A DNA stretch of 64,000 nucleotides from Bacteroides sp. CAG:545 (GTDB lineage Bacteria > Bacteroidota > Bacteroidia > Bacteroidales > UBA932), in contig HF996013.1 in NCBI GenBank assembly GCA_000432515.1, positions 52,506 to 116,505 on the forward strand, written 5' to 3'. Numbering within the stretch: position 1 is the first letter of the stretch; each line of letters begins with the position of its first letter. The notes under the pieces were generated by a model. That model was given only the letters and a program-made list of their open reading frames with translations, did no database searches and was not told where the DNA came from. Shown here piece after piece: positions 8,953-17,695 of this stretch. The position numbers and the translations under genes were made by a program.

Positions 8953-9234
8953 TCATGCTTCTTTCCGTCCCGTTGTTTTGTCGGCAAGGAGCAGAGGTGC
9001 TCTGCGTATGGTAATTTTGCTGCTTTCTGTATCGTAGATGATTTGTGAACTGTTTCCTCTTTCATCCACGTCATTGACTTTGATATATTTTGAGACGGCA
9101 TTTCTGAGTGACGCGTATGACAAACCGATTTGTTCGGGGGAGAACATTGAATATATTGCTGATAGTGAACCAAATGTATATATTTCGCCTCCGTTCTTGA
9201 AGATTAGCGAAATCACGCTCTGTCCCTTTTTCAT
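8953..9234 (-). CDS. small hypothetical protein divergent from the RAYT gene
   Basis: 93 residues from the ATG at 9234 (MKKGQSVISL). A TTG 30 bases upstream extends the frame, but it lies inside a perfect -7 box (9262-9269), so I prefer the ATG. The middle (MFSPEQIGLSYASLRNAVSK) is predicted helical and resembles part of a helix-turn-helix; the tail is basic. I do not recognise the family. It shares a ~300-bp divergent control region with the Y1 transposase-like gene, so it could be its regulator; that is inference from position only. Confidence 0.6.
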   Translation of the reverse strand: MKKGQSVISLIFKNGGEIYTFGSLSAIYSMFSPEQIGLSYASLRNAVSKYIKVNDVDERGNSSQIIYDTESSKITIRRAPLLLADKTTGRKEA

Positions 9235-9261
9235 TGAATCCTGTTTTTTGCCTTGCTTGGC

Positions 9262-9269
9262 CAAATATA
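9262..9269 (-). promoter_or_regulatory. probable -7 box of the small hypothetical gene
   Basis: TATATTTG on the minus strand, an exact TAnnTTTG match, 28 bases before the ATG at 9234. Confidence 0.45.
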
Positions 9270-9319
9270 CGACTTATTTTTGATTTGTGACAAATATCTG
9301 AAAAAAAACATATTTACTA

Positions 9320-9350
9320 TTGCAAATATGTCATATTCGTCATATCTTTG
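9320..9350 (+). promoter_or_regulatory. promoter of the RAYT gene, overlapping a palindrome
   Basis: TTG at 9320-9322, 20 bases, then TATCTTTG at 9343-9350, which fits the Bacteroidetes -33/-7 promoter. The -33 element lies in a palindrome with 7-bp arms CATATTT/AAATATG (9309-9330), a possible operator. The transcript would start near 9357 and begin with the repeats at 9382-9464. Confidence 0.55.
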
Positions 9351-9381
9351 ATTGGTCCTACAATGTTTCTGGCTGCCGCAA

Positions 9382-9464
9382 AAAACGGTGTAAATATCGG
9401 CCTGATTTTACACCGTTTTGCTCAAAATGATGAATTGGTGTAAAAAATGACGTTATTTTACACC
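9382..9464. repeat. two neighbouring imperfect palindromes sharing GGTGTAAA, in the RAYT leader
   Basis: Palindrome 1: AAAACGGTGTAAA (9382-9394) is exactly inverted at 9407-9419 around a 12-nt loop. Palindrome 2: GGTGTAAAA (9437-9445) is inverted at 9456-9464 around a 10-nt loop. The word GGTGTAAA thus appears four times in alternating orientation. Paired palindromes next to a RAYT are the hallmark of REP/REPIN elements, though an operator role is also possible. Confidence 0.8.
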
Positions 9465-9558
9465 GAATAGTGGCCAGGTCCAGTTGCCGACAAACTATCG
9501 GACAGACTGACCGGAAACAAAACGCAAAACCAAAACATAACTCAAAACGAAAACGACT

Positions 9559-10473
9559 ATGGCTACTTTCAGAGAAAAAGAAAATTACTGCCAGCGCACG
9601 TTTGATGAAAACGGGCCATATTGGCATCTATATACATCCGGCAAGGAAACGCCGTTGATATTCAGAACCGAGGACGACTATGTGTTTGCAATGAATGTAA
9701 TTGCCCAGATGGCCTTTGAATATCATGATATTAGAATCCTTACCTTTGAGATAATGGGAAATCATATCCATATCTTGGCGGAGGGACATTCTGACAGGCT
9801 TCTGACTGCATTCACATTTCTGAAGAAACGCTTGACCCGCGGCATGAAGGAGAGTTTTCCGGATGGCCTTCCTGATGGGTTCTCACCGACATTGAAGGAA
9901 GTGTCAGATTTGGAAGCAATGCGAAATACCATTGTCTATGTCAACCGAAATGGTTTTGTCGCGGATTGTAATGTTACTCCGTACAGTTATCCATGGGGTG
10001 CGGGGCCCTATTATTTTGGACACGAGCTGGTGACTGCAACTACTTTTCATGACATTACAACTAAACAGGGGCGTAATATGTTTCGTGGCCGTATCCCGGA
10101 TATACCTGACAGTTGGCCTGTTGCCGACAGTTTTGTTCTTCCTGTTGCATATTGTTCAATCAAGTTTGCCAAAGCCATGTTCAGGGATGCTCATCATTTT
10201 TTTTCAATGTTATGCCGCAATCTGGAAAGTTATAGCGGTGTGGCGGCTGAAATAGATGACCAGGACTATCTTACTGATGGTGAACTGTTTGCGCAACTTG
10301 TATCCATCATCAGACAGCATCATCATAAAACTTCTTTGCGGGAACTGTCAAAAGCTCAGAAACTGGATCTCGCACGCACTCTCCATTATGACTACAGGTG
10401 TTCCAATGGCCAGCTCCGTCGTGTCATCGGTCTTACACAGTATGAAGTCGATACATTGTTTCCTTTGAAATAA
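9559..10473 (+). CDS. REP-associated tyrosine transposase-like protein (RAYT, Y1/HUH family)
   Basis: 304 residues. The HUH motif is GNHIHIL (His69, His71) and the catalytic Tyr is probably Tyr127 in IVYVNRNGF, followed by YSYPWG, the usual RAYT continuation. RAYTs are single-copy relatives of IS200/IS605 transposases that nick at REP palindromes and are thought to spread them; they are not flanked by inverted repeats. The N-terminus keeps the usual xYH-like layout (GPYWHLYTSG, then TEDDYVFAMNVI). The ~120-residue C-terminal extension, with a helical KTSLRELSKAQKLDLARTL stretch, may bind DNA. The leader holds paired palindromes. Confidence 0.88.
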   Translation: MATFREKENYCQRTFDENGPYWHLYTSGKETPLIFRTEDDYVFAMNVIAQMAFEYHDIRILTFEIMGNHIHILAEGHSDRLLTAFTFLKKRLTRGMKESFPDGLPDGFSPTLKEVSDLEAMRNTIVYVNRNGFVADCNVTPYSYPWGAGPYYFGHELVTATTFHDITTKQGRNMFRGRIPDIPDSWPVADSFVLPVAYCSIKFAKAMFRDAHHFFSMLCRNLESYSGVAAEIDDQDYLTDGELFAQLVSIIRQHHHKTSLRELSKAQKLDLARTLHYDYRCSNGQLRRVIGLTQYEVDTLFPLK

Positions 10474-10510
10474 TCGTCAGACATAGGACAGTAAACCTCC
10501 AGCGCATTTT

Positions 10511-10540
10511 TTTGCGATAATGAAAAAATGTTTATCTTTA
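10511..10540 (+). promoter_or_regulatory. probable promoter of the UPF0145 gene
   Basis: TTTG at 10511-10514, an 18-base spacer, then TATCTTTA at 10533-10540 (one mismatch to TAnnTTTG), about 60 bases before the ATG. Confidence 0.45.
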
Positions 10541-10601
10541 CGGGCGGACATTGGTCTGAGGAATGTGAAAAGCCATTGACTGACAATTAATTGAAGATAT
10601 T

Positions 10602-10922
10602 ATGATACTTACTACAACACCGACCGTGGAAGGTCACAGCATCAGGGAATACCGCGGTATTGTCTGCGGGGAAGTCGTTGCCGGCGTCAATTTCATCAAG
10701 GACTTCACCGCAAGCATCCGGAACTTCATCGGCGGCCGTTCAGGCTCATACGAAAACGAATTGATCGAGGCCAGAGAAAAGGCATTGGAAGAAATGTCGG
10801 AACGCGCGAGAGAACTTGGGGCCAATGCTGTCGTCGGCATTGACATAGATTATGAGGCCCTGGGCGCGGATAACGGAATGTTGATGGCTACAGCCTCCGG
10901 AACAGCAGTTGTGATAGATTGA
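10602..10922 (+). CDS. UPF0145 / YbjQ-family protein
   Basis: 106 residues, the standard length of this family. Recognised from [20 protein letters not shown] near the start and [15 protein letters not shown] plus [10 protein letters not shown] at the end. The family folds as a small oligomeric beta/alpha protein once described as a putative heavy-metal-binding domain; its role is not established. It stands alone with its own promoter and converges on the lipoprotein operon ending at 10958. Confidence 0.9.
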   Translation: MILTTTPTVEGHSIREYRGIVCGEVVAGVNFIKDFTASIRNFIGGRSGSYENELIEAREKALEEMSERARELGANAVVGIDIDYEALGADNGMLMATASGTAVVID

Positions 10923-10957
10923 CCGCCGATGCATTAAAAGTGAAAAATATTTTTCCG

Positions 10958-12022
10958 TCAATCCTGCACGCAGCGGAGCGAATAGCGGCTGTTGTCCCCG
11001 GTGTTGAGTCCTACTCCTATCTGGATAGCGTAATCCTTTACGCCATAACCGCTTGCATTGTTGCCGGAATTGAACAGTTCGTCAGTCCAATAGTAACCGC
11101 ACACCCCGATTTCACGGAATTGGCCGAACCAACATCCACCTGCAGCCGGCAGAAAAATCTGGGGAACATCCTCAGCATATTTTACCATTCCTGAATACCA
11201 GCGGCCGTTGACGCCGTTGTGCGAAGTCCATGCTGACCCATAGTAAAACAGCTTTTGCATTTCCTTTGCCGTTGCAGGACGCCAGCCGTCAGGACACGCA
11301 GTTTCACGCTCCTTCCAATTATAATAGCTTCCGAGAGGGCTCGACGGGTCACCGCAGTTGTTCAATGCCCATTTGATTCCACCGATGAATTCATATTCCT
11401 TGACGGCTTTCTGGACAAATGCGAGCTTACGGGTTTCAGCGCCCGCGTAAGTGAAAATGATCTCCGCTACCCTATCCTCCTCTGTCGCATTTTCCGGAAT
11501 TTGAAGCCTGATGCCACCTTTCTCCTGTTCAAGGTCGATTTCAAACCATTCCTGCTCCGTTTCCGCGTTAAACTCCTCACCATCAATGGGATTCAGGATT
11601 TCACACGACACAAAATACTCCTGCGCCTGACAATCGACCGTCTCAGCAAGACGTTTAAGGCCAATCACAGGACGCAGATAATCTTGTGTCAATGTGAATG
11701 TCAATGGCTCCATATCCCCATAGCCTACAATGATTTCCGCCATACGAGACTCAGTTCTGGAATCATTTTGCGAAACCGAAAGAGCAACTTCGGACTCCCC
11801 TGGGATACCGACATTAACCCAATCCGCATCCGTCGTAACAGAAATGGACGAACCATTGTCCAGAAGCACCTTATAGCCGAACATCACGTCCTGCGCATTA
11901 TGGTCAATGGTCACAGAATCGGACATCAGGAGGAGGACACCTGACGATTTTTCCTTGCTGCATGACAACAGCATTGATATCAATGCCAATGCTGCCATAA
12001 AATGTAAAATAGTTTTTTTCAT
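10958..12022 (-). CDS. surface lipoprotein with BACON-like repeats and a C-terminal FISUMP domain
   Basis: 354 residues. The lipoprotein signal ends SMLLSC, followed by SKEKSS (surface-export pattern). Two BACON-like Ig domains follow (~residues 35-115 and ~120-210; NASVSVTTDADWVNV-type and EQEWFEIDLEQ segments), ending in the typical VQKAVKEY. The C-terminal ~140 residues match the Fibrobacter major paralogous domain (FISUMP): ACPDGWRPATAKEM, a FLPAAGG stretch, GYYWT and final SLRCVQD. It is the last gene of a four-gene minus operon starting at 14997. BACON domains often bind glycans or mucin; here that is inference. Confidence 0.82.
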   Translation of the reverse strand: MKKTILHFMAALALISMLLSCSKEKSSGVLLLMSDSVTIDHNAQDVMFGYKVLLDNGSSISVTTDADWVNVGIPGESEVALSVSQNDSRTESRMAEIIVGYGDMEPLTFTLTQDYLRPVIGLKRLAETVDCQAQEYFVSCEILNPIDGEEFNAETEQEWFEIDLEQEKGGIRLQIPENATEEDRVAEIIFTYAGAETRKLAFVQKAVKEYEFIGGIKWALNNCGDPSSPLGSYYNWKERETACPDGWRPATAKEMQKLFYYGSAWTSHNGVNGRWYSGMVKYAEDVPQIFLPAAGGCWFGQFREIGVCGYYWTDELFNSGNNASGYGVKDYAIQIGVGLNTGDNSRYSLRCVQD

Positions 12023-12050
12023 AGGCCAAGTCCTATTTTAATTATTGTCA

Positions 12051-12625
12051 TCAATTCTTTTCAGCTTTTTTCGGAAGCGCCATTATCAGGCTCTGGTCAT
12101 AAAGGGTTCCAGGCTTGACGGAAGATTTTTCAACGGACAGCACTTCATCGTACATCGGCTCGCCATCATCGGAGGTATGACCAGAAAATACAAGCATACG
12201 GTCTGCGGATACTTCCTTTACATAGCTGGCAATGGACATTATACGGGTATCGGTAGGATACAGACTTCATACGACACGCAAAGCACCATGCTGCCATCTG
12301 CATTGGGCTTCATGGTGTACCAGCCGTTCATGGCAAGTACATCACGCTCCTTCATAGCATCCAGAAATGTTTTCTGTTCCGGTGTAAGTTTTTCCGTATC
12401 AATGCTGTTTCTTAAACTTTCCAAATCATCCGACGAATACGCTTGACCTAAAACTGCAGTACCGTCATCGTTCAGCTGAAGGAGCATGAAAGACGACTCA
12501 GACACATCCAACATCCATGTATTCACATAAAGTTTCGGTCCGTCATTTTCAGAACCATTTTTTTCACAGGCGCAAGTCATTGCGACAACCGCAATAGCAA
12601 AAATGCTGTATATCAATTTTTTCAT
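12051..12625 (-). pseudogene. small surface lipoprotein, paralogue of the next gene upstream, split by a frameshift
   Basis: Two reading frames abut at 12239. The first (12239-12625) encodes a lipoprotein signal, then LYVNTWMLDVSESSF, and stops after ILPIPV. The second (12051-12239) continues with MSIASYVKEVSADRMLVFSG. Together they cover the length of the neighbouring 207-residue paralogue (12643-13266), which shares LYVNTW near the start and IPIP before its final ~45 residues. One missing base in GTATAATG (minus strand, near 12239) would explain the break. Alternatively the TAATG stop/start overlap couples two peptides. Function unknown. Confidence 0.6.
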
Positions 12626-12642
12626 ATTCCAAATTCCATTAT

Positions 12643-13266
12643 TTATTCTCCGAGAATCTCTGACAAATCAACGGTCTTACCTATTTTCATGCCTGAAGAA
12701 GACAAACTTTTCATCTGCAATTTTTCAACATCACCAGCCCCATTGTCCAACGTCATCGAGTCCTTGGCTATATTGAAAAGATGAAAGACCGTCCCCGTCG
12801 GAATCGGAATTTCCATTCCTTTGAGAATTCGTGTCAGGAAGATATTCAAATCAACGTCATCTTCCTTACCGGGAATCACCACATATACACCCTTTATTAT
12901 GATGACTGCATCATTGATTTGCACAGATTTGATCCTTTCGGCCAATTCCTTCTTGTAACTTTCAGTCGCTTCGTCAATGTAATCGTCATCACCCTTTTCG
13001 GACGGTTCCAGTCTAGGCAATATCTGAGTTTTGAGAACTTCAAGGACATTCTCATTGGCGAGAAAACTTAAATTGAAGGTCTTGTCCTCATTGATCTGGT
13101 AAAAGCCGTAGTCAACGGATTTGCCCCCGAAAGTCAAAAGGCTGTTTGAGTCTGTCACCCAGGTATTCACATAGAGTGGGACATTGTCAGATTCCTTGTC
13201 ACAAGAGGCTCCGAGCAGAAGTGCTGCCCCCAAAGCGAGGAAGTAAATTAATTTCTTCATTGTCAT
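12643..13266 (-). CDS. hypothetical surface lipoprotein, intact paralogue of the split gene
   Basis: 207 residues. The lipoprotein signal ends LLLGASC, followed by DKESDN (surface-export pattern). The body is an unfamiliar, probably beta-rich domain with a helical centre rich in Lys/Glu (DEATESYKKELAERIKSV). It shares LYVNTW plus the general layout with the downstream split gene, so the two probably arose by tandem duplication. It lies 18 bases from the fimbrillin-FGE gene and 17 from the split paralogue, within one operon. No function is proposed. Confidence 0.72.
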   Translation of the reverse strand: MTMKKLIYFLALGAALLLGASCDKESDNVPLYVNTWVTDSNSLLTFGGKSVDYGFYQINEDKTFNLSFLANENVLEVLKTQILPRLEPSEKGDDDYIDEATESYKKELAERIKSVQINDAVIIIKGVYVVIPGKEDDVDLNIFLTRILKGMEIPIPTGTVFHLFNIAKDSMTLDNGAGDVEKLQMKSLSSSGMKIGKTVDLSEILGE

Positions 13267-13284
13267 GTATTTAAATTATTCATA

Positions 13285-14997
13285 TCATTCCCATTTCATA
13301 TCCTGGTCGAAAGCCACACGGAATCCGATCAGCATATTTGTCACCCGGGGTGAGCAATATACTCTTGCAGCACAACGGCAGCTGAGCTTGTCCATCGTAA
13401 AGTCCCCTCCACGAACGACCTTGTGTGTTCCGGTTTCCGGACCTGTCGGATTCCAGGCAAATCCGCCCGAGCCTCCATAATAATTTACATCAAACCAGTC
13501 CGCCACCCATTCAGAAACATTCCCATGCAAGTCATAAAGGTCAAACCCGTTAGGGGAATAAGAACCTACAGGAGCAGTCGTTTTTCTGTCGGTCGACCTG
13601 ATATGTGCCATTTCCCCTGTCAGGTCCAAACCATTTCCCAAGCCGAAAGGTGTCTCTTCAAGACCTCCCCTACAGGCAAATTCCCACTGGGCTTCAGTCG
13701 GAAGCGCTCCACCCACACAATCTGCGAAAGCTTTCGCGCCATACCAGCTGACATTGACGACAGGGCAATCGCAGCACCCGTCTGCGGGCTTCCATTCAGC
13801 AAGTTCCGCATCCCAGATGAGGCCGAACTTCGCATACTGCCTCACAAGTACTTTCGATTTGTTTTCCGCATCTTTCCATCCGTTCCAGATACCGTCGCTT
13901 CCGATTTTATTTTCATTCAGGAAAGACGCATACTCTGCATTGGTAACTTCATACTTGCCTATGTAGTAACTGCGGGCCAGATGCACATTATGCTGATTCT
14001 CGACATTCGTATTATTCCTTCCTTCTTCAGTTTTCGGGCTGCCCATCTTAAAATACCACAGCCCATCAACCGGATACTTAAAAGTACCCTTCTGGTCGAC
14101 AACCATATGGATGACATCAGGATGCTTGTAATCCACTGGCAATGAGCGGTTGAACACTTTCACGTCCGCAGCATTCAAAACGCAATCCTCGACAGGGCCG
14201 CCCAACTTGAATTCCTTGCCGTCCGTAACATAACTGAACAGCGTCGAACCACCTTTCAGCGTCTGGACCGGAATGACGGCACGATAGACATAATTCTTTC
14301 CCTCATCTCCCGGCTTCTCCACTAGACACATCTTGACATTGCCGACAGAACCTTTGGTTTCCTCTGTCGTGGCGGAAGCATCACTGTCCTCAAGCAAATT
14401 GATTCCAGCAGAAATTCCGACGCCGCAAAGGCTGACTTCCAGTTTCTTGTCAATGTTCCAATACTTGCTTTCAGGCACCTCTACCTGAATCATCGCGCAT
14501 TCATGTCTGAATTCAAGTTTCACCTCTTTCCCGATTTTGACACCATCCTTACTCCTCGCCACCAGAAAACCAGAAAGCCGGTATTCATTCTCACCGCTTT
14601 GGTCTTCCTTGACATTGAACGAAATGGCAGCCGGATCAGCAATGTTCTCATCATACGGATAATACGCGTAGAATTTCAACGAGTCCTTTTCCCAGCACAA
14701 CTTGTCTCCAGCCCAACCGGAACCATCAAAAGTAAGTTTTTTATTTCCAAAAACCAAATCTTTGGATTCCGCATCATAAGCATATATGCCTATGGCATCG
14801 CCCTCCGCCCAATCACATTCGAGTTTAAAAATGATTTCAGGTTTACTTTCCTCCTCCGGCTTCTGCTCCTCCGGTTTCGGTTCCTCCGTCCCCGGTTCCT
14901 CCTGAGACGGACTATCGTTGCCATTATCCTTTACGCATGACACCAACATTAAAATCAATGCCAATGCAGCAAAAAAGTGCCAAAATACTCCTTTCAT
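13285..14997 (-). CDS. surface lipoprotein fusing a fimbrillin (Mfa-like) domain to an FGE/sulfatase-modifying-factor domain
   Basis: 570 residues. The lipoprotein signal ends ILMLVSC, then VKDNGND. A Pro/Glu linker (EEPGTEEPKPEEQKPEEE) leads to an Mfa-like domain (~55-290: CDWAEGDAIGIYAYD, LKFYAYYPYDENI). The C-terminal half is an FGE/SUMF1-type domain: YYIGKYEVTNAEYASFLNEN, GGALPTEAQWEFACRGG, YDLHGNVSEWVADWF, VVRGGDF and IGFRVAFD. FGE proper makes formylglycine in sulfatases; surface relatives often lack catalysis and serve as binding scaffolds. It heads a four-gene operon divergent from the membrane AraC regulator at 15132. Confidence 0.85.
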   Translation of the reverse strand: MKGVFWHFFAALALILMLVSCVKDNGNDSPSQEEPGTEEPKPEEQKPEEESKPEIIFKLECDWAEGDAIGIYAYDAESKDLVFGNKKLTFDGSGWAGDKLCWEKDSLKFYAYYPYDENIADPAAISFNVKEDQSGENEYRLSGFLVARSKDGVKIGKEVKLEFRHECAMIQVEVPESKYWNIDKKLEVSLCGVGISAGINLLEDSDASATTEETKGSVGNVKMCLVEKPGDEGKNYVYRAVIPVQTLKGGSTLFSYVTDGKEFKLGGPVEDCVLNAADVKVFNRSLPVDYKHPDVIHMVVDQKGTFKYPVDGLWYFKMGSPKTEEGRNNTNVENQHNVHLARSYYIGKYEVTNAEYASFLNENKIGSDGIWNGWKDAENKSKVLVRQYAKFGLIWDAELAEWKPADGCCDCPVVNVSWYGAKAFADCVGGALPTEAQWEFACRGGLEETPFGLGNGLDLTGEMAHIRSTDRKTTAPVGSYSPNGFDLYDLHGNVSEWVADWFDVNYYGGSGGFAWNPTGPETGTHKVVRGGDFTMDKLSCRCAARVYCSPRVTNMLIGFRVAFDQDMKWE

Positions 14998-15098
14998 AGC
15001 TCATTGTTTAATTTTGACGAAAGTAAGTTTTGGGCACTTGATTATCACTATTTTTAATAAAACATAGTCGCAAAACATGCATTTTTTTGAAAAAAATC

Positions 15099-15106
15099 TA
15101 TCTTTG
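15099..15106 (+). promoter_or_regulatory. probable -7 box of the membrane AraC regulator
   Basis: TATCTTTG, an exact TAnnTTTG, 26 bases before the ATG at 15132. A weaker minus-strand candidate (TACTTTCG, near 15018-15025) may serve the divergent lipoprotein operon. The 134-bp gap is the natural control region for both. Confidence 0.5.
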
Positions 15107-15131
15107 TACTCCTTGAAAAACGAAAACTGAA

Positions 15132-16244
15132 ATGGAAAGAATATATTGCGACTTGATGCTGTTGGCCTCCGGAATAATCGCTGCACTTGCCGTGGCCATC
15201 ATTTGCGTCAAGATCCCTTCAAGGCCGGAATTCGGCAAGTTGAAAACCGCAAGGGCTACATTGGCCGCATCATTCATAACGCTTTCCATATTGAATTTCA
15301 TTTGCTACTTCACCGGATATGACGAAAGCCTTGACCGCCTGAACACACTCATTGTGGCTGCATTCCAGGCACTTTTATTGACAGGGACATTGCTCGTTTT
15401 CATCCGTCCTGACGTGGTTACCGGCAAATGGGTAGGATTGCAGACCGCGGTCATCTGCATACTCTCGGCCCTGCTCTACTGCATAATGTTCATATTTCCG
15501 GACATTTATCCGATATTCTTCCATGCCGGAGCAGCACTTCTGGTCATGCAGCTCACCATATACGGCATCAGATTTTTCAAATCGCAGAAAATGACTATCA
15601 ACGACCTGAACAATTACTACGCTGACGATTTTTCACCGAGATTGGGCGGGATAAGGGCCGGATTCATACTTATGCTCATCATAGGGGCAATGTCTCTCTG
15701 CACATTGGTCACCGGCCCGTGGTTCTACGCCATTTTCGTCCCTGCATATCTGATATGCTATACCATCGTGGCGATTTGCATGATCCGCTATGTGAACAGC
15801 ACATCATTCATTCTCCAGGCAATCGGGAAACCCGAAGAAGAGGCTCCAAGCACGGAACCTGCCCACAAAGCGCAGGCGAACATACCTGAGCAGCAGTTGA
15901 TTGAATTGAGAAACAATATCGCATCGTGGGTTGAGGCCGGAGAATACAGACATCGCGACGTGCCATACAAGGAGATTCTCGAGACACTCAACACAGATGC
16001 AGCAACCATGCGAGTTTTCATGAAAAGCGAGAACGGCATGGATTTCCGTTCATGGAGGAACAAGTTACGTCTCCAGGAGGCATGTCAAATGCTGGCCGGC
16101 CACCCTGAAATGAATGCGGAACAGATCAGTGAATACATCGGTTACAGCGACAGCAGCAACTTCCACACGGATTTCCGCAAATTTACAGGAATGTCCGCCA
16201 GCGAGTGGCGCAGAACCCGGACGAAGACAGGTCAATTAAATTGA
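15132..16244 (+). CDS. membrane-anchored AraC-family transcriptional regulator
   Basis: 370 residues. The first ~225 hold six to seven hydrophobic helices (such as LLASGIIAALAVAIICV and LLIGAMSLCTLVTGPWF). A linker follows, then an AraC-type HTH at the C-terminus: FRSWRNKLRLQEACQML, QISEYIGYSDSSNFHTDF and RKFTGMSASEWRR. Such proteins probably sense a signal in or across the inner membrane and bind DNA directly. The gene is divergent from the fimbrillin-FGE operon, the most likely target by position. Its 3' end overlaps the convergent ogt gene by 13 bases. Confidence 0.9.
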   Translation: MERIYCDLMLLASGIIAALAVAIICVKIPSRPEFGKLKTARATLAASFITLSILNFICYFTGYDESLDRLNTLIVAAFQALLLTGTLLVFIRPDVVTGKWVGLQTAVICILSALLYCIMFIFPDIYPIFFHAGAALLVMQLTIYGIRFFKSQKMTINDLNNYYADDFSPRLGGIRAGFILMLIIGAMSLCTLVTGPWFYAIFVPAYLICYTIVAICMIRYVNSTSFILQAIGKPEEEAPSTEPAHKAQANIPEQQLIELRNNIASWVEAGEYRHRDVPYKEILETLNTDAATMRVFMKSENGMDFRSWRNKLRLQEACQMLAGHPEMNAEQISEYIGYSDSSNFHTDFRKFTGMSASEWRRTRTKTGQLN

Positions 16245-16750
16245 TTGAATTTATAGGTGTCAGCACGTTCCATTTCAAGCAATTTAATCTTCCTGTCGAT
16301 TCCTCCGGCATAACCGGTCATACTGCCGTCAGCGCCAATGACCCTATGGCATGGTATGATGAGCGAAATGGGATTATGACCGACAGCGTGGCCCACGGCT
16401 TGGGCGGACATCCGCCGCACTCCTTTCATTTCGGCAATGCGGTCAGCAATTTCACCGTAAGTCATTGTCTTACCGAAAGGAATAGTAAGCAATATTTCCC
16501 AGACAACCATCCGGAATGGTGTCGAATCCAATGTCAATGCCGGGGTAAAACCCGGGTCATGTCCGCTGAAGTAAATGTCAAGCCATTGACGGGCCTGCGC
16601 AAAGACCGGAAGATCTTTCTCTTCAATCTCATCATCAATGTTGCCCGCAAAATACTTCTGTCCATCAAACCACAGTCCAGTCAAGGCGTCGCCATCACTC
16701 GCTAGAGTAATTCCACCTACATAAGAATTATAGTGTTGAATGTAAATCAT
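16232..16750 (-). CDS. ogt: methylated-DNA--protein-cysteine methyltransferase
   Basis: 172 residues, normal for Ogt/MGMT. The active-site motif IPCHRVIGADG (acceptor Cys134) is preceded by PFGKTMTYGEIADRIA, the conserved HTH that flips the base, and by AVGHAVGHNP. The enzyme removes methyl or alkyl groups from O6 of guanine in one suicidal step. No Ada-type regulatory domain is present. It lies 21 bases downstream of the Fic gene and could be co-transcribed with it. Confidence 0.95.
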   Translation of the reverse strand: MIYIQHYNSYVGGITLASDGDALTGLWFDGQKYFAGNIDDEIEEKDLPVFAQARQWLDIYFSGHDPGFTPALTLDSTPFRMVVWEILLTIPFGKTMTYGEIADRIAEMKGVRRMSAQAVGHAVGHNPISLIIPCHRVIGADGSMTGYAGGIDRKIKLLEMERADTYKFNQFN

Positions 16751-16771
16751 ATTTCAGCGCGACATTATCGT

Positions 16772-17662
16772 TCAATGCTTGATTTCAAAATATGCCAACA
16801 GCTCTGCATAGTTATCCTGCGCGGTCAGGCAGGTATCTCTCAAATAGCCAGGGATATCCGGCCAATTCTGAAGGCCTCTATAGTAGAAATACTTCAGGTC
16901 GTCCGTTATGATGAACGGCACTATTCCGTTGGCCAGGCATTCCTTGAACATGACAAGACGTCCCGTCCTTCCATTCCCATCCTGAAACGGATGAATCGAC
17001 TCGAACTGCTTGTGAAAGTCAATGATATCGTCCAATGTCTTTTGCTTCTTGGAGTTATAAGACTTGAGCAATACGCTCAACATGGAATGCACCTTCTCAG
17101 GGGGACAAGTCTGATTTCCACCTACCTCATTGGGAAGTTTCTTATAATCACCCACATTGAACCAGGATTTCCGGCTGTCAGAAGTTCCGGTTTTCAAGAT
17201 ACGGTGTATTTCCTTGATCATCCCTTCCGTAAGCTTATCCTGCGCATGATCTATCATATAATCAATACAGCGGAAATGATTCACCGTCTCCACAATGTCA
17301 TCAACATTGACAGTCCCATCTGAAATGCCGATAGTATTGGTTTCATATATGTATCTGGTCTGCTCATGAGACAAGCGACTCCCCTCGATATGATTGGAAT
17401 TATATGTAAGATCAATCTGAGTACGATGATAAATACCACCTTTCAGACGGCTCGACTTTTCCTCCCTGAGTCTCGACAGAAGCGGAAACTCTTTTCGGGC
17501 CTTGGCATTCTTCCTGCCTGGCAAAGAAGCATCCTCCGGAACATTCCATGTCTTTCCTGTCAGGAAAGCGCCCTCCATCTTTCCTGAAGCACACCAATTC
17601 CTGACCGTTCTTTCGGAAACGCCATTCTTTCCTGCAAACTCCGCTATAGAAATATAATCCAT
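16772..17662 (-). CDS. Fic-domain protein with N-terminal DNA-binding HTH
   Basis: 296 residues. Residues ~1-45 form a small MerR/excisionase-like HTH (SIAEFAGKNGVSERTVRNW, then GAFLTGKTWNVPED). Residues ~120-285 form the Fic fold with the full catalytic motif HPFQDGNGRTGR (214-225). A class-II autoinhibitory motif SNHIEG (89-94, S/T-x3-E-G) precedes the core. Fic enzymes transfer AMP or related groups to Ser/Thr/Tyr of a target protein; the motif suggests a self-restrained AMP-transferase. The HTH, together with a 30-bp perfect palindrome over its promoter, suggests autoregulation. No separate antitoxin gene is seen. Confidence 0.92.
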   Translation of the reverse strand: MDYISIAEFAGKNGVSERTVRNWCASGKMEGAFLTGKTWNVPEDASLPGRKNAKARKEFPLLSRLREEKSSRLKGGIYHRTQIDLTYNSNHIEGSRLSHEQTRYIYETNTIGISDGTVNVDDIVETVNHFRCIDYMIDHAQDKLTEGMIKEIHRILKTGTSDSRKSWFNVGDYKKLPNEVGGNQTCPPEKVHSMLSVLLKSYNSKKQKTLDDIIDFHKQFESIHPFQDGNGRTGRLVMFKECLANGIVPFIITDDLKYFYYRGLQNWPDIPGYLRDTCLTAQDNYAELLAYFEIKH

Positions 17663-17695
17663 GTTATCGGCAAATATTATTGTTCAATGTCCATA

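Noticed and set aside
9382..9464. Palindromes as a CRISPR array
   Set aside because: Only two units with unequal loops and no cas genes.
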